Notes: a model not told the origin generated them from the letters alone. A stretch of DNA of 64,000 nt from Ruegeria arenilitoris (GCF_013032445.1 NZ_WQCA01000012.1:62001-126000), one strand, 5' to 3'. Numbered from the stretch's first letter, positions 35,089-44,666 are shown. Numbers and translations are program-made.

Positions 35089-35145
35089 GTCGAGCTTCCT
35101 GAGATTTCTCTTTGCCAAGCTGAGATAACCGGAATTCACCGGTCG

Positions 35146-35976
35146 TCAATCGGGCAGTTTGCCTTCTTTTGCACCTAGTGCATCCGCAAGCCGCGCTTGG
35201 GCCGATCCGGGGCGCAGGGGTTTCTGCTGGCTGTCGTCGGGCGACCAGCCGGTCAGGCAGATCAGCTCGAACGTGGCGGCCAGACGGCCCTGAGGCGTGG
35301 TGAAGTGGTCGGCATAGATCTGCTGCGCCCGGGCAAAGACCTGCCGTTTTGTGGGGTGTTTCATGCGTCCGGACAGGCTGTTGGTCTCACCCATCGCGCG
35401 CAGGTCGTGCATCAGATGGGTCAGGTCGCGGTATTCTGCCGTCAGACGCGCGGTGTCGGCCACTGGCAGCGCAAGACCTACTCGTTGCAGCAAACCGCCC
35501 AGATCGCGCAGCTCGGCCATCGGCGCGATGCGAGGGCTGAGGCCGCCGGTGACTTCGATCTCGGCCTGCCCCAGCGCGGCGCGCAACTCGTGCAGGGTCT
35601 CTCCGCCCAGGCAAACCACCAGCAGCAGCCCGTCTGGCCGCAGGGCACGGTGGCACTGGATCAGTTGCCCAACCGGGTCGTTGGCCCAGTGCAGGGCCAT
35701 GGCGTGAATTACCAGATCATGCGCGCCGGGCGTCAGGTCCAGCACCTCGTCATCCCCAACGATCCGTGCCCCGGGCAGCACATCCTGCCAAATCTGCGCA
35801 ACCGGCGTCACCACTGCGGGTGCCGTAAAGGTTTTCTTAACCATAGAGAGCCGATCCTGCACCTCGGCCACGGCGGCATGGTGCAGAAACAGCGCGTCAT
35901 CCTGCGCGCGGGCGCGGTGCCGGGTCAGGGCCGGGCGGTCAAATAGAGAGGGTGCGTTGGAGTCGGGCAACTTCAT
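35146..35976 (-). CDS. SAM-dependent methyltransferase, NDUFAF5-like
   Basis: A 276-residue class I methyltransferase. It matches the alphaproteobacterial counterpart of mitochondrial complex I assembly factor NDUFAF5 (a hydroxylase/methyltransferase-fold protein), from the N-terminal FDRPALTRHRARAQ and LVIHAMALHWANDPVGQL near 88-105. ATG 35976 faces comF ATG 35993 with only 16 bases between; no Shine-Dalgarno is visible. BioC-like activity is the alternative. Confidence 0.8.
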   Translation of the reverse strand: MKLPDSNAPSLFDRPALTRHRARAQDDALFLHHAAVAEVQDRLSMVKKTFTAPAVVTPVAQIWQDVLPGARIVGDDEVLDLTPGAHDLVIHAMALHWANDPVGQLIQCHRALRPDGLLLVVCLGGETLHELRAALGQAEIEVTGGLSPRIAPMAELRDLGGLLQRVGLALPVADTARLTAEYRDLTHLMHDLRAMGETNSLSGRMKHPTKRQVFARAQQIYADHFTTPQGRLAATFELICLTGWSPDDSQQKPLRPGSAQARLADALGAKEGKLPD

Positions 35977-35992
35977 AGGGCGCAATTATCGC

Positions 35993-36721
35993 ATGTGGCA
36001 GCGGATTCAAACCGCTGTTCATCTGATCTATCCGCCGCGCTGTTTGGGATGCGGTGAATTGACCGAAGCGGATTTCGGTTTGTGTGGCCAATGCTGGCGC
36101 GACACGCCCTTTATCGGCGGGGTGGTGTGCGAAAGCTGCGGCGTGCCGCTGCCGGGCGAGGCGGACGGCCATCGGATCGAATGTGACGACTGCATGAAAA
36201 CCCCCCGCCCGTGGCAGGACGGGCGTGCGGCGCTTTTGTATGACGGCAAAGCGCGGTCCTTGATTCTGGCGCTGAAACATGGGGACAGGCCGGAACTGGC
36301 GAAACCAGCGGCCCGCTGGATGGCGCAAGCCGGGCAGGCTCTGTTTCACGACGACATGCTGATCGCGCCGGTGCCCCTGCACTGGTCGCGGCTGATGAAA
36401 CGGCGCTACAACCAGTCGGCCCTGCTGGCGCAGCATCTGGGGGGGCTGACCGGGCTGGATGTCTGCCCGGATTTGCTGGTGCGACGGGTGCGGACCCCGG
36501 TGCTGGACGGCAAAACCGCTGCGCAAAGGGCGGAAACGCTGTCAGGTGCCATTGCAGCGCACCCCAAACGGGGTCACCGGATGCAAGGGCGCGACGTGTT
36601 GCTGGTGGATGATGTTATGACTTCGGGCGCAACGCTGGCGGCTTGTGCGCGTATCTGCCTTGCCGCGGGAGCAAATCATATTTTCGTGTTGGTACTGGCG
36701 CGCGTTGCCAAGGATGCCTAA
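35993..36721 (+). CDS. comF: ComF family phosphoribosyltransferase-fold protein
   Basis: Linked to DNA uptake or recombination; a cytoplasmic PRTase-fold protein. It is 242 residues. The N-terminal Cys pairs (CLGC, CGQC, CESC, CDDC within residues 17-65) make a zinc ribbon. A PRPP-binding-type loop VLLVDDVMTSGAT lies near 203-215. ATG 35993 is preferred over an upstream GTG that overlaps the neighbouring gene. Confidence 0.9.
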   Translation: MWQRIQTAVHLIYPPRCLGCGELTEADFGLCGQCWRDTPFIGGVVCESCGVPLPGEADGHRIECDDCMKTPRPWQDGRAALLYDGKARSLILALKHGDRPELAKPAARWMAQAGQALFHDDMLIAPVPLHWSRLMKRRYNQSALLAQHLGGLTGLDVCPDLLVRRVRTPVLDGKTAAQRAETLSGAIAAHPKRGHRMQGRDVLLVDDVMTSGATLAACARICLAAGANHIFVLVLARVAKDA

Positions 36722-36758
36722 TTCGCTCAGGATTGCGCGAAACCCGAAGGGACGAAAT

Positions 36759-37016
36759 ATGAAGCCGGTTGAACTCTACACCTCTCCGCTATGCGGTTAT
36801 TGCCACGCGGCCAAGCGGTTGCTGAAACAGAAAGGCGTCGAATTCAAAGAGATCGACGTGCTGCTGCACCCCAAACGCAAGCCCGAGATGATCCAACGCG
36901 CGGGTGGCAAGCGCACCGTGCCGCAAATCTTCATCGGTACCGACCACGTTGGCGGTTGCGACGATCTTTATGAGCTGGAGCGTCAGGGCAAACTGGATCG
37001 CCTGCTGGCGGCCTGA
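36759..37016 (+). CDS. grxC: Glutaredoxin 3
   Basis: Reduces disulfides with glutathione. It is 85 residues with the active site CGYC near 11-14, a variant of CPYC in which Pro is replaced by Gly. The cis-Pro TVPQIFIG lies near 53-60 and the GSH-binding GGCDDLYEL near 65-73. The stop overlaps the amidase start (TGATG). Confidence 0.92.
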   Translation: MKPVELYTSPLCGYCHAAKRLLKQKGVEFKEIDVLLHPKRKPEMIQRAGGKRTVPQIFIGTDHVGGCDDLYELERQGKLDRLLAA

Positions 37017-37846
37017 TGAAAACCGCGCTGCTGCAACTCACCTCGTCGGATGACCCGGCCGAAAATCTGGCTACCGTGCGCACCATGATGGCCGAGGCAG
37101 CAGATCAGGGCGCGCGGTTCATCCTGACGCCCGAGGTGACGAACTGCGTGTCCACCAGCACGACACGGCAACATGAGGTGTTGCAGCGCGAAGAAGACGA
37201 CCAGACGTTGGCGGGCCTGCGGGATCAGGCCGCCGCGCTGAGCGTATGGCTGCTGATCGGCTCATTGGCGGTCAAGACCCATGATGCCGACGGGCGTTTC
37301 GCCAACCGATCCTTCATGATCGGCCCGCAGGGGCAGATCGTGGCGCGATACGACAAGATTCATATGTTCGACGTGCAGGTCTCTGACTCCGAGACCTTTC
37401 GCGAATCCAAGAACTACCGCCCCGGCGAACGCGCGGTGCTGGCGCAGACCGAATTTGGCGCAGTTGGCATGACAATCTGTTATGACATCCGGTTCCCGCA
37501 TCTCTATGCGGCTTTGGCGCAGGCAGGTGCGCGTATCCTGACCGTTCCGGCGGCGTTTTCCCCGGTGACTGGCGCGGCCCATTGGCAATCGCTGCTGCGC
37601 GCGCGGGCGATTGAAAACGGCTGTTGGGTGCTGGCCCCCGCACAGACCGGCACGCACCCGAAAACCCGCGGTAAGACGCGCTATACTTACGGGCACAGCA
37701 TGGTTGTGGCCCCGTGGGGAGAGGTCGTCATCGACGCAGGCACCGATCCGGGCATTCACATTTTCGATTTGGATGATAGTTCTGTGACTGAGGCGCGCCG
37801 CCGCGTGCCTTCCTTGACTCACGTGCGGCCCTTCGACGGGCCCTGA
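37016..37846 (+). CDS. Carbon-nitrogen hydrolase (Nit2/omega-amidase-like)
   Basis: Hydrolyses amides such as deaminated glutathione or alpha-keto acid amides. It is 276 residues with the catalytic triad Glu near 41 (FILTPEVTN), Lys in RYDKIHMFDVQV near 112-123 and Cys in MTICYDIRFPHLYAALA near 154-170. Co-translated with glutaredoxin, which fits a glutathione-repair function (inference). Confidence 0.87.
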   Translation: MKTALLQLTSSDDPAENLATVRTMMAEAADQGARFILTPEVTNCVSTSTTRQHEVLQREEDDQTLAGLRDQAAALSVWLLIGSLAVKTHDADGRFANRSFMIGPQGQIVARYDKIHMFDVQVSDSETFRESKNYRPGERAVLAQTEFGAVGMTICYDIRFPHLYAALAQAGARILTVPAAFSPVTGAAHWQSLLRARAIENGCWVLAPAQTGTHPKTRGKTRYTYGHSMVVAPWGEVVIDAGTDPGIHIFDLDDSSVTEARRRVPSLTHVRPFDGP

Positions 37847-37860
37847 TCCAGAACCGAGAC

Positions 37861-38301
37861 ATGACGGACGAGAAAAATGCCCTTGCGGTCACGCTGTTCA
37901 GCGAGATCCTGACCGCCGACCAGTTGCTGCGGAACCGGCTCAGCCGGGTGCTGCCCAAGGGCATGGAAATCTCGCATTTCTCGGTGCTGAACCATCTGGT
38001 GTTTGTGGGCGACGAGCGCACGCCTGCGCAACTGGCCAGCACCTTTCACGTGACCCGAGGCGCGATGACCAACACCTTGGCCAAGCTGGAATGGGCCGGA
38101 TACATCCACATCCGCCCCGACTGGGACGATGCCCGCCGCAAGATGGTCGCCATCAGCCCTGCGGGTCGCCGTGCGCGGGATCAGGCGATTTCTTCCATCG
38201 CACCACTGATCAATCGCGTGGTCGGAGAGCTGGGGCTGGAACGAGTCCGCAGCACGCTGCCGGTACTGCGGGATTTGCGATTGCAGTTGGAGGGGGAGTA
38301 G
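37861..38301 (+). CDS. MarR family transcriptional regulator
   Basis: A 146-residue winged-helix regulator. Recognition-helix region TPAQLASTFHVTRGAMTNTL lies near 58-77 and the wing RPDWDDARRKMVAISPAGRR near 87-106. It follows the amidase after 14 bases; target unknown. Confidence 0.88.
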   Translation: MTDEKNALAVTLFSEILTADQLLRNRLSRVLPKGMEISHFSVLNHLVFVGDERTPAQLASTFHVTRGAMTNTLAKLEWAGYIHIRPDWDDARRKMVAISPAGRRARDQAISSIAPLINRVVGELGLERVRSTLPVLRDLRLQLEGE

Positions 38302-38343
38302 GGGTTCATAGATTGAGTTCGCCGCGCCGAAGGACCGTAGAAG

Positions 38344-39033
38344 ATGACGGATGAAATTTGGATTTCCGACATTACCGTCGGGATGGACCTGCAGAGACCA
38401 TTTCGTGCGCTTGTTCCCGACGATTTTCCTGAAGAACCAAGTGAGCGCTTTAAAGCATTCAGGTGGCAGCCAGGATCAGGATATCACTCCAATCTGGCGC
38501 GTTGGCAGCGTCTCGGAGAACCGTTAGAGCAGCAGGATATTTTGCCCAACTTCTTTCAGGAGGTTGCTCCTGAGGATCATGATTTTGAACCTCACTACGG
38601 CAATTATTCTCCTGTAATCGAGTTGTTTGGTATTCTGGCGGTCCGATCAGATGTGGCCGATGTCCTCAAGAATTTCGAATTAGGTCAAGGGGGGCTTTAT
38701 CCCGTCAACCTGTTCGAAAAAGACAAGATCACACCGATTGAGCAGAACTACTCGATCCTTTGGATCGCAAATAAATCAGGCACGCTGAACGTTGCTGAGT
38801 CAAAAGGCCTTCGACGCGCCCGGCCCGACCGTGATGATCTATTCCGACTTCCTGAATGGAAGGATTTCAAGCCCGGGGATGTGGTCTGCAATGCGGATGC
38901 GGCGTCCGGTATCGATATATGGCGCGACCCGGGCGTACCACATCGCGTTTTTCTAAATGGGCGTCTCAAACAAGCGTTGGGCAAAGCCGGGTTTTCTCCG
39001 GCTTTCAGTCTTCGCTGTTTGACCGTCAAATAG
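38344..39033 (+). CDS. Imm11-like (DUF1629-like) protein, orphan
   Basis: A 229-residue soluble protein. The C-terminal pattern, with a Trp-Arg-Asp-Pro region (GIDIWRDPGVPHRVFLNGRL near 192-211) followed by a short helix and a hydrophobic end, resembles immunity proteins of the Imm11/DUF1629 group. The resemblance is from memory and moderate. No toxin gene adjoins it. Composition is more A+T rich than the flanks, and a long perfect palindrome lies right after its stop, so it looks acquired. Confidence 0.55.
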   Translation: MTDEIWISDITVGMDLQRPFRALVPDDFPEEPSERFKAFRWQPGSGYHSNLARWQRLGEPLEQQDILPNFFQEVAPEDHDFEPHYGNYSPVIELFGILAVRSDVADVLKNFELGQGGLYPVNLFEKDKITPIEQNYSILWIANKSGTLNVAESKGLRRARPDRDDLFRLPEWKDFKPGDVVCNADAASGIDIWRDPGVPHRVFLNGRLKQALGKAGFSPAFSLRCLTVK

Positions 39034-39036
39034 GTA

Positions 39037-39070
39037 ATCGTAGGATGGGTGTGAACACCCATCCTACGAT
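39037..39070. repeat. Perfect 34-base palindrome over the ubiG stop
   Basis: Two 16-base arms (ATCGTAGGATGGGTGT and its exact complement) with a GA loop. The right arm overlaps the last Ser codon and stop of ubiG. Short hairpins with this GTAGGATGGGT core are familiar as repetitive palindromes in other genomes. It may act as a terminator for the Imm11-like gene and ubiG, though without a T run. Confidence 0.8.
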
Positions 39071-39813
39071 CCCGGCTTCACACTCGCCGTCACGTAATTC
39101 ACGCTAAGGTCGCGGTCCGAGATCGACCAGCTCCACAGGATCGGGTTGAACACGAATCCCTTGCGGTCCACCGGCTCCATCCCGGCTTGGCGCAGCAGGT
39201 CGAACAATTCGTCGGGGGTGATGAACTTGTTCCACTCATGCGTGCCGCGCGGCAGCCAGCGCATGACGACCTCGGCCCCGAAGATGGCCATGGCATAGGA
39301 TTTCGGGTTGCGGTTGATGGTCGAACAGATCAGCAGGCCGCCCGGTTTAAGCAAGTGCTGCGACGCGGTTAAAAATCCCGCCGGGTCGGCGACGTGTTCG
39401 ACCACCTCCATGTTCAGCACCACGTCGAACTGTTCGCCTGCGGCGGCCATGTCCTCGGCGGTGGTGTGGCGATAGTCGATCTCAAGCCCCGATTGCTCGG
39501 CATGGATACGCGCGACGGGCAGGTTGCCTTCGGCGGCATCGGCGCCGACGACCGTGGCCCCAAGGCGCGCCATGGGTTCGCTCAGCAGACCGCCACCGCA
39601 GCCGATATCCAGCAGGCGCAGGCCTTCGAACGGGCGCGGGGCTTTCAGATCACGGTCGAATTCGCCCGCAATCTGTTGTGTGATATAGTCCAGACGGCAC
39701 GGATTCAGCATGTGCAGAGGCTTGAATTTCCCATGAGGGTCCCACCACTCGGCCGCCATCGCTTCGAATTTTGCGATCTCGGATGGGTCCACCGTGTTCG
39801 GATGCGCTTGCAT
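39064..39813 (-). CDS. ubiG: Ubiquinone biosynthesis O-methyltransferase
   Basis: Performs both O-methylations in ubiquinone synthesis. It is 249 residues with SAM motif [19 protein letters not shown] near 67-85, [12 protein letters not shown] near 129-140, and the post-core [20 protein letters not shown] near 187-206. GGAG precedes ATG 39813. The stop codon lies within the palindrome, so its last residues may have been altered by that element. Confidence 0.95.
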   Translation of the reverse strand: MQAHPNTVDPSEIAKFEAMAAEWWDPHGKFKPLHMLNPCRLDYITQQIAGEFDRDLKAPRPFEGLRLLDIGCGGGLLSEPMARLGATVVGADAAEGNLPVARIHAEQSGLEIDYRHTTAEDMAAAGEQFDVVLNMEVVEHVADPAGFLTASQHLLKPGGLLICSTINRNPKSYAMAIFGAEVVMRWLPRGTHEWNKFITPDELFDLLRQAGMEPVDRKGFVFNPILWSWSISDRDLSVNYVTASVKPGS

Positions 39814-39861
39814 TCCTGTCTCCGTATGCTCTTTTACGTTTAAGGACTATATAGGGCCATA

Positions 39862-40839
39862 ATGGACAAGTACCCGGACCAAAAGCGCGCAGTTCAATAT
39901 CTGTACCCGCCGATCGATCCTTTTGATCAGCGCATGGTGGATATGGGCGAAGGCCATCGCATTTATATGGAGCAATGCGGCAATCCAAACGGCAAGCCGG
40001 TGGTCGTGCTGCATGGTGGGCCAGGCGGCGGATGCAGCCCGGCGATGCGGCGCTATTTCGATCCGTCTGTCTATCGGGTGATTCTGTTCGACCAGCGCGG
40101 CTGTGGGCGGTCTCGGCCGCATGCGTCGGTGACCGACAACACGACGTGGCATCTGGTCGCGGATATCGAGCGGTTGCGGGCTTTACTGGATATCGACGAC
40201 TGGACGGTGTTTGGCGGCAGCTGGGGCGCGACCCTGGCCCTGATCTACGCGCAAACCCATCCGGACCGTGTGAACCGATTGGTGCTGCGCGGTGTGTTTT
40301 TGGCCACCCAGTCTGAGCTGGATTGGTTCTACGGCGGCGGCGCGGGCAAATTCTGGCCCGAGCAATGGGCCAAGTTCACGGCTTTGCTGACCGAGGCTGA
40401 GCTCTCTGACCCGATTGGTGCCTACAACAAGCGTCTATTCTCGGGGGATCGGGCTACGGAAATTTTGTACGCTCGGGCGTGGTCATCGTGGGAAAACGCG
40501 CTGGCGTCGATTCATACCAATGGCGCGACTGGGGAAAGCCCCGGCGAATACGCGCGCGCCTTTGCGCGGCTTGAGAATCACTATTTCATCAACAACGCTT
40601 TTCTTGAGAAAGACGGGCGGATTCTGGATCAGATCGAGAAGATCGCCCATATCCCCGGCCATATCGTGCAGGGGCGCTATGACATGATCTGCCCGCCGCA
40701 GGCCGCGTGGAACTTGGCCGAGCGCTGGCCCAATGCCGAGCTGAAAATGGTGCGCAACGCAGGTCACGCCCTCTCTGAGCCCGGTATCAGTGCCGAACTG
40801 GTCCGGATCATGGACCGCGTGGCAGAGGAGGTGGCATGA
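39862..40839 (+). CDS. pip: Prolyl iminopeptidase
   Basis: Removes N-terminal proline from peptides. It is 325 residues, an alpha/beta hydrolase. Oxyanion region VLHGGPGGGCSP lies near 49-60, DQRGCGRSRPHA near 76-87, and the nucleophile Ser in GGSWGATLAL near 118-127. A catalytic Asp is probable in RYDMICPP near 272-279 and the His near 305 (NAGHALSEPG). Divergent from ubiG by 48 bases; overlaps the next gene (ATGA). Confidence 0.93.
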   Translation: MDKYPDQKRAVQYLYPPIDPFDQRMVDMGEGHRIYMEQCGNPNGKPVVVLHGGPGGGCSPAMRRYFDPSVYRVILFDQRGCGRSRPHASVTDNTTWHLVADIERLRALLDIDDWTVFGGSWGATLALIYAQTHPDRVNRLVLRGVFLATQSELDWFYGGGAGKFWPEQWAKFTALLTEAELSDPIGAYNKRLFSGDRATEILYARAWSSWENALASIHTNGATGESPGEYARAFARLENHYFINNAFLEKDGRILDQIEKIAHIPGHIVQGRYDMICPPQAAWNLAERWPNAELKMVRNAGHALSEPGISAELVRIMDRVAEEVA

Positions 40840-41657
40840 CCCGGATTGATCGCCGTGCTCTGTTTGCCTCGGGTGCTGCTGCTGCTTTGCTGGCGGCCAC
40901 GGGGGCGTCGCTGGCGGATACGCCGAAGGCCGGTGGTACGCTGCGTCTTGCGGTGCCGCGCGACGACAGTCTGGAGCAGGTGGCTCGAGGGGCCGTGTTC
41001 GATACCCTGACCGAGATCGCCCCCGACGGCACTTTGCGCGGTGAGTTGGCAACTGGTTGGCAGACCGATTCTGACGCGCGCATCTGGCGTTTTGATCTGC
41101 GTACAGACGTAACCCTCCACGATGGCGCGGCGCTGGATGTGGCAGACGTGGTCTCGGTGCTGCGAGAGGTTGGGCGAGCCGAGGCGCTGACACCCGACTC
41201 GGTGAGGTTGGAACTGGTCAAAGCCAACCCGGGCCTGCCTTTCCTGCTGGCTGACAGCCGCTTTGTCATCACGCGCGAGGGTCAGGGCGTTACACCTCTG
41301 CACGCGGCCAATGGTACCGGTTGCTATCGTGTCGAACGGGCCGAGGATGATCGCCATTTTCTGGGCCGCAAGGTTGCCGGGCATTACAAGGACGGCACCG
41401 CAGGGTGGGCTGACACGTTCGAAATTATCGTGATCCCGGACGCCCGCGTTCGGGCCGAGGCCCTGCGGGACGGCTATGTGGATGTGGCTGCCCTGCCTGA
41501 AGGCGACGATCTGAAAGGCCAGCGCGGTCTGCGGTATCATCCCGGCGAATCGGATATGGCGCTGGCCGTGGCCCCGCATGTAGGTATGCCGCGCCAGATA
41601 GGGGCACAGCGTGCGCTGGACGACGGGCGCATTGCCGAACGGTGGTGGCGGGCGTAA
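40836..41657 (+). CDS. Half-length peptide/nickel ABC substrate-binding-like protein
   Basis: A 273-residue protein with a Tat-like N-terminus (RIDRRALFASGAAAALLAA) then the start of a family 5 binding protein (GGTLRLAVPRDDSLEQVARG, WRFDLRTDVTLHDGAALDVADV). The family is normally about 500 residues, so the C-terminal lobe is largely missing; the sequence ends with RWWRA without an apparent frameshift. It is co-translated with prolyl iminopeptidase. Either a shortened functional form or decay product. Confidence 0.65.
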   Translation: MTRIDRRALFASGAAAALLAATGASLADTPKAGGTLRLAVPRDDSLEQVARGAVFDTLTEIAPDGTLRGELATGWQTDSDARIWRFDLRTDVTLHDGAALDVADVVSVLREVGRAEALTPDSVRLELVKANPGLPFLLADSRFVITREGQGVTPLHAANGTGCYRVERAEDDRHFLGRKVAGHYKDGTAGWADTFEIIVIPDARVRAEALRDGYVDVAALPEGDDLKGQRGLRYHPGESDMALAVAPHVGMPRQIGAQRALDDGRIAERWWRA

Positions 41658-41682
41658 ATCCGTTCACGAATCCCGCCGGGGG

Positions 41683-41711
41683 TTGCAGTTTCGACAAACC
41701 CTGCGTATATG
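41683..41711 (+). promoter_or_regulatory. Candidate promoter of rimP-nusA-infB
   Basis: TTGCAG, a 17-base spacer and TATATG, about 105 bases before rimP. A start near 41718 would give a leader of about 98 bases that includes the terminator-like hairpin at 41766. Confidence 0.45.
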
Positions 41712-41765
41712 CAGTTTCAACAGCGGCGTGTCGGGCTTCGGTCCGGGGCTCCACCGGAAATTTCG

Positions 41766-41788
41766 ACGGGCCGCGCGCCCGTTTTTTT
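41766..41788 (+). terminator. Terminator-like hairpin in the rimP leader
   Basis: ACGGGC, loop CGCGC, GCCCGT and at least six Ts form a textbook intrinsic terminator 27 bases before the rimP start. As too little room remains for a promoter downstream, it probably works as an attenuator of the operon, or terminates the preceding gene. Confidence 0.85.
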
Positions 41789-41815
41789 GTGCCCGGATGA
41801 AGGGTAGATAACCAG

Positions 41816-42406
41816 ATGACAAACGACCTTATTGCCAAGGCTGCCATTGACCGGCGACTGGCCGAGATTATCACCCCTGTGATCGAGGATCTGGGGTATG
41901 AGTTGGTCCGCATTCGCCTGATGAGCGGCAAGCAGACCACGCTGCAGATCATGGCCGACAAACCCGATGGCGGTATCGAAGTGGATGACTGCGCCGAGAT
42001 TTCCAACGCGGTCAGCGCCACGCTGGATGTTGAGGACCCGATCCTGGACGCCTATACGCTGGAGGTTTCCAGCCCCGGCATCGACCGCCCTCTGACCCGT
42101 CTCAAGGATTTTGAGACCTTCGAGGGTTATGAGGCCAAGATCGAAACCGCTGAATTGATCGACGGCCGCCGCCGATTCAAGGGTGAGCTGGCCGGGATCG
42201 AAGGGGATGAAGTTCTGATCAACATCCCCGAGGGGGCTGAGACGATCACCATCGGTCTGCAATTCGACTGGCTGAGCGACGCCAAGCTGGTCCTGACCGA
42301 TGACCTGATCAAGGAAATGCTGCGCCAGCGCAAAGACGCCGGTGCCCTGAACGAGAACGCTTTCGACGAGATTGAGACCGAAGGGTCCGAAGAGGAGACG
42401 AACTGA
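41816..42406 (+). CDS. rimP: Ribosome maturation factor RimP
   Basis: Needed for 30S subunit maturation. It is 196 residues: N-terminal domain to about 90 with [19 protein letters not shown] near 72-90, then the SH3-like C-terminal domain. The acidic C-terminal tail ([10 protein letters not shown]) is common. The stop overlaps nusA (TGATG). First gene of rimP-nusA-ylxR-infB. Confidence 0.93.
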   Translation: MTNDLIAKAAIDRRLAEIITPVIEDLGYELVRIRLMSGKQTTLQIMADKPDGGIEVDDCAEISNAVSATLDVEDPILDAYTLEVSSPGIDRPLTRLKDFETFEGYEAKIETAELIDGRRRFKGELAGIEGDEVLINIPEGAETITIGLQFDWLSDAKLVLTDDLIKEMLRQRKDAGALNENAFDEIETEGSEEETN

Positions 42407-44019
42407 TGGCAATCACCTCAGCCAACCAGCTGGAGCTGCTGCAGACCGCCGAGGCCGTGGCCCGCGAAAAGATGATCGACCCCGGTCTGGTTGTCGAAGC
42501 GATGGAGGAATCGCTCGCCCGTGCCGCCAAGAGCCGTTACGGCGCCGAGATGGACATCCGGGTTTCAATCGATCGCAAGACCGGCAAAGCGACCTTTACT
42601 CGCGTTCGCACTGTCGTCGAGGATGAGGAACTGGAGAACTACCAGGCCGAGATGACCGTCGAGCAGGCGAAACAGTACATGGAATCGCCCGAGGTTGGTG
42701 ACGTCTTCGTTGAAGAGGTTCCACCGGTCGAGATGGGCCGTATCGCTGCTCAGTCCGCCAAGCAAGTCATTCTGCAGAAGGTTCGCGAAGCCGAGCGGGA
42801 TCGTCAGTACGAAGAATTCAAGGATCGCGCAGGCACCATCATCAACGGTGCGGTCAAACGCGAAGAATTCGGCAACGTCATCGTCGATCTGGGTGGTGCC
42901 GAGGCTGTTCTGCGCCGCAACGACAAAATCGGCCGCGAAAGCTATCGCCCGAATGACCGTGTGCGCGCCTACATCAAGGAAGTTCGCCGCGAAGTGCGCG
43001 GCCACCAGATCTTCCTGTCGCGCACTGCGCCGGAATTCATGGCCGAACTGTTCAAGATGGAAGTTCCGGAAATCTATGACGGCATCATTGAGGTCAAAGC
43101 CGTGGCTCGTGACCCCGGTTCGCGCGCCAAGATCGCCGTTATCTCATACGATGGTTCCATCGACCCCGTCGGTGCCTGCGTTGGTATGCGCGGCAGCCGC
43201 GTGCAGGCCGTTGTGAACGAGCTGCAGGGTGAGAAAATCGACATTATCCCGTGGAACGAAGATCAGCCGACTTTCCTGGTGAACGCACTGCAGCCAGCCG
43301 AGGTTTCCAAGGTGGTTCTGGATGAAGAAGCCGGCAAGATCGAAGTTGTGGTTCCCGAGGAACAACTGAGCCTTGCCATCGGCCGCCGTGGTCAGAACGT
43401 TCGTCTGGCCAGCCAGCTGACTGGTCTGGACATCGACATCATGACCGAAGCCGAAGAATCGGCGCGTCGTCAGAAGGAATTCGAAGCCCGCACCAAGCTG
43501 TTCATGGACAGTCTGGATCTGGACGAATTCTTCGCTCAGTTGCTGGTTTCGGAAGGCTTCACCAACCTCGAAGAGGTTGCCTATGTCGAGCTTGACGAAC
43601 TGCTGGTAATCGACGGTGTCGACGAAGGTACCGCGCAAGAGCTGCAGACCCGTGCTCGTGAATTCCTGGAAGCACAGGCCAAAGCGGCACTGGACAGTGC
43701 TCGCGCACTGGGCGCCGAAGACAGCCTTATTGAATTCGAAGGCTTGACACCCCAGATGGTAGAAGCTCTGGCAAAGGACGACGTGAAAACGCTGGAAGAC
43801 TTTGCAACCTGCGCCGACTGGGAACTGGCGGGTGGCTGGACCACAGTCGATGGTGAGCGTATCAAGGATGACGGTGTGCTTGAGCCTTTCGGCGTGACGC
43901 TGGAAGAGGCGCAGGATCTGGTCATGACTGCGCGCATCATGCTGGGCTGGGTCGATCCGGCCGAGTTGGAGCAAGCCGAAGAAGACAGCGAAGTTGCTGA
44001 AGAGGAGGTCGAGGCCTGA
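42406..44019 (+). CDS. nusA: Transcription termination/antitermination factor NusA
   Basis: Binds RNA polymerase and nascent RNA. It is 537 residues, normal for alphaproteobacteria: N-terminal polymerase-binding domain, S1 domain around 135-200, KH1 and KH2 around 230-345 ([18 protein letters not shown] and [15 protein letters not shown]), then C-terminal helix-hairpin repeats and an acidic tail. Because NusA influences termination, it may regulate its own operon through the upstream hairpin. Confidence 0.97.
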   Translation: MAITSANQLELLQTAEAVAREKMIDPGLVVEAMEESLARAAKSRYGAEMDIRVSIDRKTGKATFTRVRTVVEDEELENYQAEMTVEQAKQYMESPEVGDVFVEEVPPVEMGRIAAQSAKQVILQKVREAERDRQYEEFKDRAGTIINGAVKREEFGNVIVDLGGAEAVLRRNDKIGRESYRPNDRVRAYIKEVRREVRGHQIFLSRTAPEFMAELFKMEVPEIYDGIIEVKAVARDPGSRAKIAVISYDGSIDPVGACVGMRGSRVQAVVNELQGEKIDIIPWNEDQPTFLVNALQPAEVSKVVLDEEAGKIEVVVPEEQLSLAIGRRGQNVRLASQLTGLDIDIMTEAEESARRQKEFEARTKLFMDSLDLDEFFAQLLVSEGFTNLEEVAYVELDELLVIDGVDEGTAQELQTRAREFLEAQAKAALDSARALGAEDSLIEFEGLTPQMVEALAKDDVKTLEDFATCADWELAGGWTTVDGERIKDDGVLEPFGVTLEEAQDLVMTARIMLGWVDPAELEQAEEDSEVAEEEVEA

Positions 44020-44042
44020 TCTCAGGGCCTCGGGTGGCGCAC

Positions 44043-44666
44043 ATGGGTCGCGGTGGCGTCCATAAGGATCGGTCCGAAGGACCTGAGCGCAAGTGCATCG
44101 CCACGGGCGAGGTTCAGCCTAAATTTGGCTTGATCCGCTTTGTGACGGGGCCGGACGGTCAGGTCTATCCGGATGTCGCGGCGAAATTGCCGGGGCGCGG
44201 GGTCTATGTGGCGGCGGATCGCGCTGCGCTGGACAAAGCCGTGGGCAAGAAACTGTTTGCCCGTGGGTTCAAGGCGCAGGTGAGCGTTCCGAACGACCTG
44301 ACCGATGAGGTCGAAAAGCAGGTTGCGCGCCGTGTGATCGAGTTACTCAGCCTGGCGCGCAAGTCCGGTGACGCGGTCGCCGGGTACGAAAAGGTCAAGA
44401 CGTGGCTGGACCGGGAAGAGGCCCAGGTTCTGATTCAGGCCATCGATGGATCGGGGCGCGGCAAGTCGAAACTGAGCACGCCGCACTTCGGTAAATTCAT
44501 CGGATGGCTCACGGCGGACGAGTTAGGGCAGGCATTTGGTCGCCAAACGGTGATTCATGCGGCCTTGGCCTCTGGCGGACTCGCCAAACGTGTTGTAGAG
44601 GAAGCGCAGCGCCTGCGTGGCTTGCGCGAAACGGATGACGGCGGCAGGGGCCGCGCGGAAGGGTAA
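44043..44666 (+). CDS. YlxR/DUF448 RNA-binding protein with L7Ae-like domain
   Basis: A 207-residue nucleic-acid-binding protein. The N-terminal YlxR domain has [12 protein letters not shown] near 14-25 and [19 protein letters not shown] near 49-67. The C-terminal half (from about 90) is L7Ae-like ([20 protein letters not shown] near 99-118). Conserved between nusA and infB. GTG 44034 is an alternative start. Confidence 0.85.
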   Translation: MGRGGVHKDRSEGPERKCIATGEVQPKFGLIRFVTGPDGQVYPDVAAKLPGRGVYVAADRAALDKAVGKKLFARGFKAQVSVPNDLTDEVEKQVARRVIELLSLARKSGDAVAGYEKVKTWLDREEAQVLIQAIDGSGRGKSKLSTPHFGKFIGWLTADELGQAFGRQTVIHAALASGGLAKRVVEEAQRLRGLRETDDGGRGRAEG

